Below are positions 1 to 15,578 of a DNA stretch of 64,000 nt, one piece after another. The DNA lies in contig NC_040013.1 of NCBI RefSeq assembly GCF_000972845.2, positions 1,974,642 through 2,038,641 of the forward strand, written 5' to 3'. The stretch comes from Larimichthys crocea (Eukaryota; Chordata; Actinopteri; Sciaenidae). Position 1 is the stretch's first letter; every line of letters begins with the position of its first letter. Under the pieces are notes generated by a model. That model saw only the letters and a program-made list of their open reading frames with translations. It was not told the origin of the DNA and searched no databases. The translations under genes and the position numbers were made by a program.

Positions 1-405
1 TACACGTGTACATGTACAGATGGAATAAGTTACCGGCTCTCCTTGTTTTATTTGAGCGTGACATTTGGGAAACTGCAGGAAAAGAGCCTGAATGAACTCT
101 ATTGTCTCCGGCCTTTGCATGAGAAAGCAGCGTTGGTCTCCCACATTAGCTATGTGAAATCTAAGATCACACGGCTAAATGCCTCGACTCTTTGAAGGTG
201 TTCAGCGCTGGCAGGTAACGTCGCACCCACCCGGCAACAATAAGCCCATAATATGACTTAGCCGGGCGCCGCATCTTTTCTTAATGACAAAGATTAGCCT
301 GTTTTAGTGCTTGTAATCGCATTGAAGAGACTCTTATTAGGTCTATCGTTCTTTCTCTCTCTCTCTCTGTGTGTGAGTCTAAATCCTGAGTTACCTCTCT
401 TAACC

Positions 406-436
<31 letters not shown>

Positions 437-809
437 ACGAGTGTGTCCTAAACCGTGGCCGTGGACCTGAGGTCTCCTGTCATTCACAAAGAGTTTGCAG
501 TTATGAAACCGACTGCTGCTTCCGCTCTCTTGACTCAGATTTAATGTTCATAACGCATTCTGTTAAATCATCCCACTAGAGAGGGAGAGAGAGGGGAGGA
601 GGGGGAGGAAGGGAGCAGGTGAAGAGCAGAGCCGGGCCGAGCCGGGCCGAGCCGAGCCGCATGCATGTGTGATAGTCTTTGTGATCAATTTGCCTCTGTG
701 AGAGATGCCCCTGGGGCCACTTTGGGGAGAACCTTGTTAGGCTGAGTTAAATTGTTGCCTGAGGCGAGCTATTAGCGGCCATCCCTGAGAGAGGACACAC
801 ACACACGAT

Positions 810-844
<35 letters not shown>

Positions 845-1122
845 AAATGCACACGTACATTTAAACCTTTTTAAAACTCATCATATCGTCACTCAGAGGA
901 ATGCATAAACCCACAGAGAGGGTGCAAATATTATATTAAAAGTAGAAGTTTGGTACATCAACACATTTACAAATGATAAAACACGGCTGCACACTGAGAG
1001 GAACACAAGTACAATAAAGATGTACTCAAAGTATCAAAAGTTACATTTCATATAACAAATATATCAAACTGTATCATGTTCTGTTGGTAAAATGTTTAAG
1101 TACACGCAAAGTAACTTGTAAC

Positions 1123-1213
1123 AACAAGTAACTGTCACTCACACACTTTAATCTCATAGTTTCAATAAACAAGTAACTGTCACTCACACACTTTAATCTC
1201 ATAGTTTCAATAA
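1123..1213. repeat. perfect tandem duplication, 45-bp period
   Basis: The unit starting AACAAGTAACTGTCACTCAC occurs twice in direct tandem with no visible difference. Confidence 0.95.
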
Positions 1214-1232
1214 TATCCAACCAGATTTGGAG

Positions 1233-1298
<66 letters not shown>

Positions 1299-1515
1299 TT
1301 AATTCTGTCAGCTCTTCACACTAAGTGCTGCTCTCTTCATTAAAGCTTTAAAGCTCATGTCGACGTTCCCGCTCTCTGTTTTATCCGACTGACCGTCACT
1401 CGTAACAAAACTCTCGCATCTTATGTAAGAGCCCAGAGTCATTTTCTGTCTGTGGATGTCTCTCTCTTCTCTTTCTCTACACTGGGATAGCCACCTTTCC
1501 TCTCCCCTCCCCCCT

Positions 1516-1558
<43 letters not shown>

Positions 1559-1757
1559 TCATCTACAATTAGACTCAAGAGAAACAGCATAGGAGGAGGA
1601 GGAGGAGCGTGAGGTTATAAGGGGAGCATGAGGACACGGCCAAAGCCAACAAAACATTATTTTCTCACCTCGGGAATGAAACAACAGGATCTCAGTGAGT
1701 GTGTACATGTGTGTGTAAAAATATTCCTCTGTGCTTTGATTCATCCAGAACGCCACG

Positions 1758-1803
1758 ACCCCGACCACGACCCCGACCACGACCACGACCCCGACCACGA
1801 CCC
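1758..1803. repeat. 12-bp minisatellite (GACCCCGACCAC)n
   Basis: About four imperfect units of GACCCCGACCAC and GACCACGACCCC. Confidence 0.85.
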
Positions 1804-1897
1804 GGCCGTGTCCTTTAACAGCTCGCTGTGCACACATGCATGCCTGCTAACGTGACAGAGAGAGAGAGGAAATCAAATATATAACACAGAGCTTAAA

Positions 1898-1957
<60 letters not shown>

Positions 1958-2177
1958 AGGACGGTAATGACCAGATGCAGACCTCTCACACTCGGACTCG
2001 TTCCTTCCACTCTGATGCGTCGCTCAGTCCTTAAGGAAAGGTCAAAGGCCGTCAGGGTCCTACAGGTCACCCAGGGGGTCCGAGTGTGAGCGTACGCCTG
2101 TGTGTATGTGTGTATATGTGTGTGTATGTGTGTTTACAGTGACCATGAGAGGCAGATCTGAGAAAGCAGATGGACAG

Positions 2178-2221
<44 letters not shown>

Positions 2222-2311
2222 CAGGCAGGAGTTGGGTTTACCCTGTGGATTTTTTCCCACGCCTCCATCTCCTCTTATCCATCTGATGACACATGCTGCA
2301 CAGGGTGGGAG

Positions 2312-2358
<47 letters not shown>

Positions 2359-2483
2359 GAGGGGGTGCATAGAAATCATACTGTAAAGTCTGCGTTTTTT
2401 TCAGAAGCAGTTTGCTGTAACGTATGCGTCCGAGCATGTGTGAATGTGCCTCTGTCTGTCTGAAGTGTGTGTGTGTGTGTGTG

Positions 2484-2520
<37 letters not shown>

Positions 2521-3788
2521 GAATCGATGCACTGGATGACAGCCAGCGGCCCCCTTCTGTTCCCTCTCCGTGGCGTCCAATCACGCCGCGGCACAATCTT
2601 CCATGAGCGAACCGCAGCTGATCCCAGACCTGCTATCTGAGCAATTACCCAGAGTGCTTTGGGGGGGCTGTCATGCATGGCAAAGCTGGACGAGCTCATG
2701 TCCTCTGACGGGGGGACGAGGGGGACGAGGGGGACGGGACTGTTTCTGACTGTTTGGACAGTGTGTGTGTGTGTGTTGGCAAAGTGCGGGAAGAGGAGAG
2801 GTGGGGGGTCGGTGACGACATGTATGTTCGTACCGTGTGTGTGTGTGTGTGTGTGGACAAAGACGTGTTTGGCGGTCGAGGGATGGAGATGACAGGGGGG
2901 GGGGGGACAAAGACAAAGACAGAACCGGACCAGGACCGGACCAGGACACAGTACTGTGTCATCATCGTTTAATCTACAGATTATTTTCTCAATTAAAGTC
3001 GATAAAAAAGTCAGAAAATAGTGAAACCTGTCCGCGGAGACGTCTTCTTTTGTCCCATCAACCGTCCAACGACGCAAAACAAATAACCTTGCATACACAT
3101 ACAACATACTTTATATTTTATTTCATTATTACAGCTGGTAAATCTCAATTTGTCTTTATTTCCACTCTCTTATTCTGTCTAATTATCGCCTTGTGACGCA
3201 AAGCTTGATTGATTTATTGATTCACTGTTCTGTACTTCAGTAGAATTTTAAGGTACTTGTACTTTACTTCATATTTCTACTCAACTCAAATATTCTACGT
3301 TTTAATCAACCATATTAAACACAGATAAACATAAAACTTTATCAATCCCCGGCTGCATAAAGTCAATAAAAGGAGCTCCACCTTCTCCAGCTGCAACATT
3401 AAACTGATGAATGTGGCAATAATAATATTACAATAAGATCGAAGCTGCATGAGTACTTTTACTTCTGGTACGTCTGTTTAAAGTTTTGAATGAAGGACTT
3501 TGAGTATTTATATGCTGCTTTAATCTTGTTCTTGTTCAATGTGAATTCAACATTGTTAGAATTAAAAGAATAATAAAAATAAATGTATCTTTGATAAAAT
3601 CCAGCGTAAACACAAAAGGCTGGTTATCTAACTTTAATATGTTTGATACCAACTAAACTCTGCAGGTACCAAAAGATGATCCCACGTGTAGTCTTTCAGT
3701 TATTTACTGATTTAAATCATATTTTAGATGATTTTTCAGATGATCCAGCTTCTTTTGTCAAATGGAAAAAGACTTTTTGTGGGACAAA

Positions 3789-3872
3789 ATAACAAAATAT
3801 TGTTTTAGTTTATCTCATTTATCAAGTTAAATAACAAAATATTGTTTTAGTTTATCTCATTTATCAAGTTAA
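3789..3872. repeat. perfect tandem duplication, 42-bp period
   Basis: The unit starting ATAACAAAATATTGTTTTAG occurs twice in direct tandem with no difference. Confidence 0.95.
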
Positions 3873-4748
3873 AGGAAACATAATGATGCACAGGGGTCAG
3901 CTGTGGTGATAAGAAGAAGATTTCAGGGGATTTTACTGGAGGACAGACAAGTAGGAGAGATGAGGACCGACTGGAAATATATATATATATATATAGTGAA
4001 TACTGCTGACTGAAGTCAGTAAGACATGCAGAGCAGATTGTCCACCACACTTCAATAATATTCTTTAGACACTTAAGACAGGAAAGAGAGAAAAGTGTGA
4101 CAGCACAAGTCCGTTTGAAAGCATATGCAGTGGCTGTGTTTCATTGATTTTAATGGGACAGTGTGAAACATGACAGGAGACACGGGGGAGATAACCCAAC
4201 TGCTATACACTATTCCCAGCTGTGTGTGTGTGTGTGTGTTAATCCACTCAGCGATCACGCCACCCAAAGTTTTCCTCAGTGTTTTTCATCGTCGGCACGA
4301 GGAGAGAGAGGAAACAGAAAGTCTTGTTCCTCTCTGAGCTCTGCTGCGAGACGAGGAAGACTTTAAGAGTCTAGAGCTGAGAGATGGAAATAGATCATGA
4401 AATACAGAAACTGGAATGATTTCACTGAACACTCCAATGAAAAAGTCAAACAGACTGAAGCGCAGTGGATGGCGAACAGTGATGGCGTAATTCACAGTAT
4501 GTAGACATCTAAAAGCAGATTTAACAAGCGGCGTCGTGGTGGTGGTGGTGGTGGAGGGGGGTGAAGTGAAGTGCTGATCTCCTCCATTCTCCCAGAAGAG
4601 ATCGAGTTAACTGGCAAGAAGCGATGCATATTTTTTAATGAAGTGAAGACACCACCCACATTCATCCCCATCCCACCCCCGGGAGTCGTGTTTGCGTTTT
4701 CTGAAGTTGCAAAGCTAGAAAGTGATTTCAACTGTTCTGTAAGCTGCC

Positions 4749-4789
<41 letters not shown>

Positions 4790-4960
4790 TTACCGCGGGT
4801 GTGTTTCTGTTGCAGACTCACGCCCGCAGGCTGAATGAATGAAACATGCATGTCCAGTCTGCCCCACTTGAAACACGGACACCAAACATGCACAGCAGCA
4901 CCTAGTGGCCTTCGTTTGCCGTTACAGACGAGAGCCGCCCTTTAAAATGCTCCTGTCACC

Positions 4961-4991
<31 letters not shown>

Positions 4992-5183
4992 AAGTATTGT
5001 TAAGATATTGGTGCTAGAAGCTGCTGATTTTTTTTCTTCCTTTCTGTGGTGCAGTGTAGATAATTAGGACTCTATTTAGAGAGAGGGCCAGCCCAGGAAA
5101 TACACAGGAGATCCTCACCTCATTAAAAATCAATTATCATAACACACGTGCCAGCGCAACACAGCCCTCATGGCCATAATCAG

Positions 5184-5220
<37 letters not shown>

Positions 5221-5567
5221 CATGCACGTGTGGTAACTCTCACTCTACAAGCCTTGTTCTTTGTAATATTCATCTCCAGTTCGTTTCCTCTCTCTCTCAA
5301 GAGATTGTGCGCGCCTGATCCTCCCTCTTAGCTGAGGAATCGCCAGCCTTGCAGTCCCCGCTCTTACATAATAACCTCAGGATAACAGTCGCGCTCCCGC
5401 CTGGTGCCGAGGACGCGCTGTCAGTCACTCGGCTCGGCTCGGAGTGGGTCAGCTCAGGTTGGGAAGAAGGCCCTCGTGTAGCTTCAGAGCTACAGGAGAG
5501 AGTCGCTTATTCTGGAAATGCCTGTCAGGAGAGGTTTGCAGTTTGAGAAACTCACTTTCTCTGCAGC

Positions 5568-5649
5568 TTTGAAGCTGGAAGTTTGCTGCCGTAATGTAAA
5601 AGCATGAATTTGAAGCTGGAAGTTTGCTGCCGTAATGTAAAAGCATGAA
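5568..5649. repeat. perfect tandem duplication, 41-bp period
   Basis: The unit starting TTTGAAGCTGGAAGTTTGCT occurs twice in direct tandem with no difference. Confidence 0.95.
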
Positions 5650-7771
5650 ATCACATACCCACACTGCATTATCACACATCCTAACTTTGAAAACAATAAG
5701 AACACACACACACACACACACTCAGACAGATACCACGTCTTAAATCTGCAGTAATCCACCGCTGCAGCTAACAAGGCGTGCATTGTTGACTGGATGTGGA
5801 AGTGGGAGTCCTCCTGTGGTAAACAATTCACAAAGCCGCCGCCGCCGAGAGACGAGGACAAGACGAAAACTGATAGAGAGAGAGAGAGAGCTGGATGACA
5901 TCACTTCCTTTAACAGTGTGACAGCTTAGCACATCATCGCCGTGACAGCCAGACGAGTGCAGCGAGTGGGTGGTCACCCTGGCAACAGCAATGCTGTCAT
6001 GACCGTCTCCCTATATCCTACCTGACAGTCCCCGCTGGCAATGAGCAAAAACACACACTCGACAATGCACACACCCACACACACACACACACATTCACAA
6101 TTGTCAACACGCAGACATGTACATGTACTTTATCTTGCACTGCGTCTTCTTTACAAGTGAAACGCTCACTCAAACCTTCTCTGAAACGATGCACATGCCC
6201 ACACGCCCGAGCTCCTTTGGGCATAATTATGTGATACAGAAGAGGAGTACGATCTCCCACGGGGCAAAAAGAAATACAGTGAAGACATAATGTAATCACT
6301 GAGAGAGAAATAATAAAGGTGTGTACATCCACATCACAGCAGCAGCAGGTGTGGGATGAACGCAGCTCACTTCTTTCATGATTAACAATTTAATCAAAGA
6401 GTTTGACTGAAAGTGCGTGCGGTGTGAAGGCGATAAGAAGCTCGGGTCTTCTCCTGTTTACAGCTCATATGTGGTCCGTTGATAACAGCCATCTTGGGGG
6501 CGCGACTGACCTGTTTTTACAGACTATAAATAGTTTTGTTACAGGCCACGTTCATTGACAGCTCTGTGTATGTGTATAGTCTCTGTGTGTGTGTGTGTCG
6601 TCCCAGTCCGGTGCTCTGCTCTGACCCAGTTTGGAACCAGTTGGCTGGTTGGAAATGGGTCACGTCTTGAAGCTGCACCAGCGATGCACGGCGTGAGCGA
6701 CGCCACCTTTAAGCGGCGCAGCAGTCAAACGGCAGCGCACAGGTCATTCATTCACAGACCGCGGAGCCACACAATGATCTATTGTTGGGATCGAGGTACT
6801 AAATGCAAATTGTAATTTCACAACAGAGAAATGAAGCGACTGAAGGCCCATCGGCACCTTGGATAACAACTATAAAGATAATAACGCAATAGGACTGAAG
6901 GACGGTGCATAGTCCAGTGTCAAGGCAGTTTTTAGACAATTTAACGCCTCCTAATGGCCACTAGAGGGCAGATAGACGAGTGAATGAATGAAAGTCAGTT
7001 AAAACAAATGTTCTATTGTTATTATTGCCACTTGACAAAAGGTGTCCAGGTTGATGCAAAGAGAACACAGCTCAGCGGAGGGAGCCGGCCTGTCCCGACT
7101 ATCAGTTTGTATTAAAGCAGGAATTTAGTGATACTATGCGATTGTCGAACTCCCTGAGCTGCAGGTAGAGTGTATAGACGGCAACCTGTGTGTCCCCTGT
7201 CAGACGCTTAGACCGACAGAACTATCTCCATTGATCCTCATATGGGATTATCTAATTATATAGACTGCACACTCATGCCCCCACCCCCCCACCACCAGAC
7301 ATTTCAGTATACATGCATGCATAAACACATAAACGATGCCGCCAACAACAACAAGAACACGTGCACAAATGCACAAAAATAACCAGGGCGACTCCTTCTC
7401 ATGACATGCAGCTTCAGTTTCAGAGTGCAAGTTCTGCAATGTTCTTAAGGGGAATGCAGAATCTCCCCACAGGTGAGAATATGCAAGGAGATTAACAAGT
7501 GAATGGCTATTTCAGCTTGTGGCTAAGCCAGTGCGCTCAGCAGAGGAGGCAACCAGCTCGTCGGGAAATAATTTAGGATTAGATGGGCTGTCTAATCTCT
7601 TTATAGAGGGTGTGCCATCTCAGCAGACATACCTGCCTGCCTCTACATCCATCTCATATCTCTTAACAGGCACCGCGGCTTTATCTTTCCATATATCATG
7701 GGTAGTGCGTGCAGAGACGCAGCTGATAGGTGCTTTCGGTGTGCGTGATTGAAGTGCCTTTGGTTGTTTAC

Positions 7772-10998
<3,227 letters not shown>

Positions 10999-13900
10999 CT
11001 GCCCGTGGCCTCAGCGGAGGAACGAGAAAATAAGGCCACGTCCGACGAGACGACAGCGGCGACAGTGTCGATTATGTCATCAACATGGCAACCACATATT
11101 CCTGAGCTCCCCCAGCTTCATTTCAGGCTGGAGGGTGAGGAGTCACCTGCCAGAAACTTACAGTTACCGCCAACAATACTAGGAATGTCCAGCACTTATT
11201 CCATCATGTTCACCGATACAGTCTGAAGAATGTATATATAAATGAAACGCGCCCCCCGAGCCACGACCTACGCGGGGGCTTCCTCCTGTCTCCTGAACTG
11301 AACTGACTGACCAGAAATGTACAGACTTTAAAAACCATCTAGGAACAATTTTAAGCTGTCAATCTTAAAAAAAAAAAAAATGGGTAAGTTAATTTGTTTT
11401 AACTTTGGAAAAAAAAACAAAAAAACTTTTGTTTGTTTGATTGATTTTTTTTTTTTTTTTTCACGTGAAGAAATTGTGAAGCTGGACGGGGGAGGGAACT
11501 GTGGATTTAGAGAAGCTATTGTAGATATTCTTCTAGTGCAGAGCGGATTCCAGTATTACTTCTTGTTCTGTTTAAATAATAAGTTAGTCCTAATTTAAAT
11601 ATACAGCAGTCCACCGTGGCTGATTATACCTATGTCTATGTGTTTTTATTTTATTTGATAGTTTCTTTGTGTACAGAATTTGTAAAGCTGAGACTTGTAA
11701 AAGAATATTGGGTAAAAACCGGGAGTCGACATATAGAAGCCTTGTCTGGATTTTGTTCATATGTAAAGAAGGTACTTCATCCTTCTGATGAGAACTTATA
11801 GAATTGTAAAGAGAGCATATGAAGAATTTAAAAAAAGAAAAAAAGAAGAAGAAAATAATTGCTACTACTTTTCAAGGTTGAAGATATATACGTAAATATT
11901 CTATTTTGCAAGTAAAAGAATCTGGCAGATTTGCCGTCCTATCAATCATTTTTTTCTCTCGCTGCAATAATTACGTCCAACAAAAAAAAGCTGGACTGCT
12001 TTCGAACAATCAACCAGAAACAACCAATCAGAAACTAGGACCTCACTCCCCCCCGCTCCCTCCGTGTTAGCGCCTTGGCGTGAGATTTCGTGAAGAGAAA
12101 TCACAATGAAGGAAAAACTAAATCAAACTTGAATTGAAGTCGCATCTTGCCAATCTCGTATCGTATGAGGCGCCCTCGTCCCTCCCCCTCCCGTCACTAT
12201 TTGCACAATCCAGTCGGTGGATGTCAATCACTCCGGGCTGAATATGAAGGACCCTTTTTTCCTCTAAAGAGCAATAATAACTTTCTTCACGCTGCCTTTC
12301 TGATCTTACTCCTCTCTCCTTTTCTTCTCTTCCTATTCCCAGATGTTCAAAACAGAGTTTTTAAAACAACAATGCACTATATTTGACTCTTGATCGTTAA
12401 TCGTGTCTATAACAGTCATCTCTATGGGTGGTATTCATTCAGACGCCACACGATCTGGGGTTAGGACAGAACACAGAGCACTGATCGAAAGATCCAGAAA
12501 TCTGTGATAGACAATCACCTTTTTTCCATAATCGGTAGCACTTAACGATCATTCTTTGTTGCTTTCTCTACATTAATGTTATGTTGATTAGGCCACTGTG
12601 CAAACACTGTGTGGAACAATTTGAAACCTTACGCTCTGTATGCATTTCTTCTTTTTTAACGAGAGCTTAAAGAGCTTCCTTTATAACAAGCTATTTACCA
12701 AAATAAAGTCACCCACTACACAATAAGAGCACAAAAGTAATCAGCTGATGACTTGTGATTAATGGACTGATCTGGTGTTATTCATGCACTAAAAGTGAAG
12801 ATCTGTTCGTTGCACAGTGGCCAAACCGTTTTCATCCACACGTGTCTCAGCGATCCATTCACAAGAGATCCCTTCACCCCCGACCTCTGACCCCTGACCC
12901 CCCGACCCCAGATCAGAGGCCAGTGACTCTTTAAGACAATCACTTGCTCGTTTAAAAAGGCTCGATGCACTACGCAGCATCTCTCAGGGAAGCAGCTCTT
13001 TTTCTGACTTTGCATTAAAAGAGGGTTTAAATATTTTTGCAAATTTACAAAAAAAAAAAAAAGAAAAATTATAAAATAATAATAATAATAAGAAGAAGAA
13101 CTTTTTAGGGTTAATAAATAAACAACACGGCATACGCTGCCAAACGTATGCAGGCAAACACAGAAACTGCCCAGACAAGGCTTTGATAAGTGTGTGTGTG
13201 TGTGTGTGTGTGGAGCATGAATTCACTGTCCAAAAATCAGAGCCCAGACTTTATGACAAGCATTGTTACGTAGCACACGAAGAAAAACATATATAAATAT
13301 ATATAAACTGTCATGTTTACTGCTTATTTTGCTGCTTTCGGGACACTGAGGGAAGTCCACTAGTAAGCTGTGAATCAAGCGCCATCACAACAACAACAAA
13401 CCACCCCTCGAACCCGGGACAGTGAATTCCAACTCTGAATAATATGAAGTTTTTGTGTGTGCTGTTTTTTTATTTTCCCTTGTTAGACTGTGAATCAGAG
13501 GGGTGGGATGTGGGTTACGAGAGAAGAAAGGGGGGGATGTGCTGGCAAGAACGAGTGGCAACGCAACACTGTAAGTAAGATACTGTAGCAATAAGAACTG
13601 GAGGCATTTACTACTGTCATGTTTGCATTGTAAGATTATTTTTTATTTTATTACTATTTACTATTATTATTGTTCTTATTATGACTACTATTCTTCTATT
13701 ACTATTAGCCTATTGTTGTTCTGTTCTCTATTTGCATGACGTTTCATTGCAATGAAACATTCGGGGCTTATTTGTGTTTTTTCTCTTCTCATGATATTGT
13801 GAGTTTCAATAGGGAGGGGGGTTATTATTATCGGCAGGGTGGGCGATGGGTTTTAGGGCAAAAAAAAAAAAAAAAAAATCCACATCAATTCAATCAATTC

Positions 13901-14796
13901 AGTTTTTTTCCATTCACAAGCTGAAAGAATTTTTAAATAAAAGGCTCCTATTTATACACAAACTATGAAATATTTGTTCGATTTGAGATTTTTGTTTTGT
14001 TATTGGGATGTGTGAGTTGGTATAACAATTTTTCTGAACTGGCCTTATTGGATCAGAGAGAGACCCTTATAACCTGCTGCGGGAGGGAACAATGTGGTTT
14101 GTGGGTGGATGGGATGGGGTGGGTGGGGTAACCTATTCTGAATGTTATGGAGTAGCCTGAACGCATCATGCGCCTTTTTTTTTGTTTTACCACTCCATCA
14201 ACACAGACTGACATCGCAAGAGCGCACAATAAAAGCTGCGGACGTTTTTTTAATACACTGTACACACATTTCCTACAATACGTCAAATACACTCCACCCC
14301 AAAACCTCCTCCTCCTTTTCCTGAGAAAAGCCTGTGTGTGAGTGAGTGTGTGACAGAGAGAATGATGACCAGTGCTTTGTAAAACTTTCTCGATGCATTA
14401 CAGATGCGTGCAATTGGGAGTAGCGTTGAAAAAATTAATTTATTGTTTAGAATGTCTTTGCATCCTAGCAAGAGCAAATAAAACAGAAATGTAGCAGCCT
14501 GTAAGCGGAAAAACCTGAAAGGTGCTTCGACTACAGAACCTCTTTCACACAGGACTGACGAAAAAATACAATAAAACGAGACTTTTTATTATTTTTTTGT
14601 TTGTTGTTGTTTTCAAAGTGCCATAGCTAGTGAGGAGAGGATTGGCAGAGCGGAGGCGTAGATGCTTTTACTGTCTGACAAACCAATCAAGGAAAATAAA
14701 AAATAAAAAAAAGGCGGGACTCCGAGGAAAATGTGTATTTGAGTACACCGACAAACATTTTTACATTTTATGCTTTTTCATTTGGTGAGTGGAGAG

Positions 14797-14852
14797 AAGG
14801 AGGAGGAGGAGGAGGAGGAGGAGGAGGAGGAGGCTCTGCTGGACTCTGAGAA

Positions 14853-14887
<35 letters not shown>
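14797..14887. repeat. (GAG)n and (GT)n microsatellites in rorb 3' UTR
   Basis: A GAG run at 14797-14833 and a GT run at 14855-14887, close together near the end of the UTR. Confidence 0.95.
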
Positions 14888-14889
<2 letters not shown>

Positions 14890-15104
14890 ATTCATTTGCA
14901 TTAAAACAGAGCGACAAACACCACCCCACGTTTGATGGATCGGTTGAAGTTCAGAGCGACGCAGGGCCCTTTTTACCGAGTCCTCCTCTCTGAGATGTAC
15001 ATACAATGTGAAGGTCTGAAGTGATTTCTGTTTGTTTTGTTAAATTCTATATTTTATCGCTTTTGTAGACATTTTTTTTTTTTTTTGTTGTGGGAAGAAA
15101 AAAA

Positions 15105-15114
15105 AATAAATAAA
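15105..15114 (+). promoter_or_regulatory. rorb: polyadenylation signal, rorb
   Basis: Two overlapping AATAAA hexamers follow a long T-run and precede the convergent trpm6 3' end by about 70 bases. They are the last plausible + strand signals before the neighbour. Confidence 0.5.
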
Positions 15115-15182
15115 AGAAATTTTATGGGTGCATTTCTGCCTCGTTTTTCTGTCTCGCACGCACACGCTTACACTGAGATGTG

Positions 15183-15188
15183 TTTATT
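15183..15188 (-). promoter_or_regulatory. trpm6: polyadenylation signal, trpm6
   Basis: TTTATT on the + strand is AATAAA on the - strand, about 390 bases after the trpm6 stop codon. It is the last candidate before rorb; the trpm6 3' UTR would then be 15165-15578. Confidence 0.4.
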
Positions 15189-15578
15189 TTAGTACAGTAC
15201 ATTAATCCATTACATTTAAGTTAAATAAACAGTAATTATTGTCTCAATAATCAAAATATTAGTACAAAAAATTGTTATTTAGGCCTTTGTGATGTTTAAA
15301 TTTCATCCAAAAACAAAGAAAACATCATTTTTATAAGAATAATCCTCCTGATAGTATTTACTTTAAAGAATATGAGCATCATTTGTACAAACTGCAGTGA
15401 TAAAATCTGTAGTGTCCAGTCACAGGCCGATGATCTGTCTAATCAGAGTCAGTATTTTGTGTTTCCAGGCCGTCGTGTCTCGATACGTGTTGGTAAAAAG
15501 TGCATGTGTCTTTTGATGTTTTACTTCCTGAGTCAAAGGTTCCTCTGGTTCCTCTGGTTCCTCGTGTTCCTCTTGTTT

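Larger units (their letters stand above)
406..6600. repeat. cluster of CA/GT microsatellites upstream of rorb
   Basis: Long dinucleotide tracts lie at 406-433, 812-842, 1235-1295, 1519-1556, 1901-1956, 2181-2220, 2315-2356, 2465-2520, 2761-2777, 2834-2855, 4220-4239, 4751-4789, 4961-4988, 5186-5218, 5701-5722, 6070-6093 and 6585-6599. Both CA and GT orientations occur. The 1.7-3.1 kb part is densest and creates many false ORFs of Thr-His or Val-Cys. Confidence 0.98.
10999..15115 (+). other. rorb: rorb 3' untranslated region
   Basis: About 4.1 kb with no gene-like ORF, rich in A/T runs and open on the sense side only in short chance frames. It contains a GT tract at 13190-13211, a (GAG)n run at 14797-14833 and a (GT)n run at 14855-14887. 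Overlapping AATAAA signals at 15105-15114 are the best 3' end; an AATAAA near 12701 could give a shorter form. The UTR extent is inferred, since no other gene lies between the rorb stop and trpm6. Confidence 0.55.

Noticed and set aside
2060..3107. Long - strand ORFs of Thr-His repeats (178 and 243 codons)
   Set aside because: They are translations of CA microsatellites with no domain, splice pattern or codon bias; the reading exists only because CA/GT tracts lack stops.
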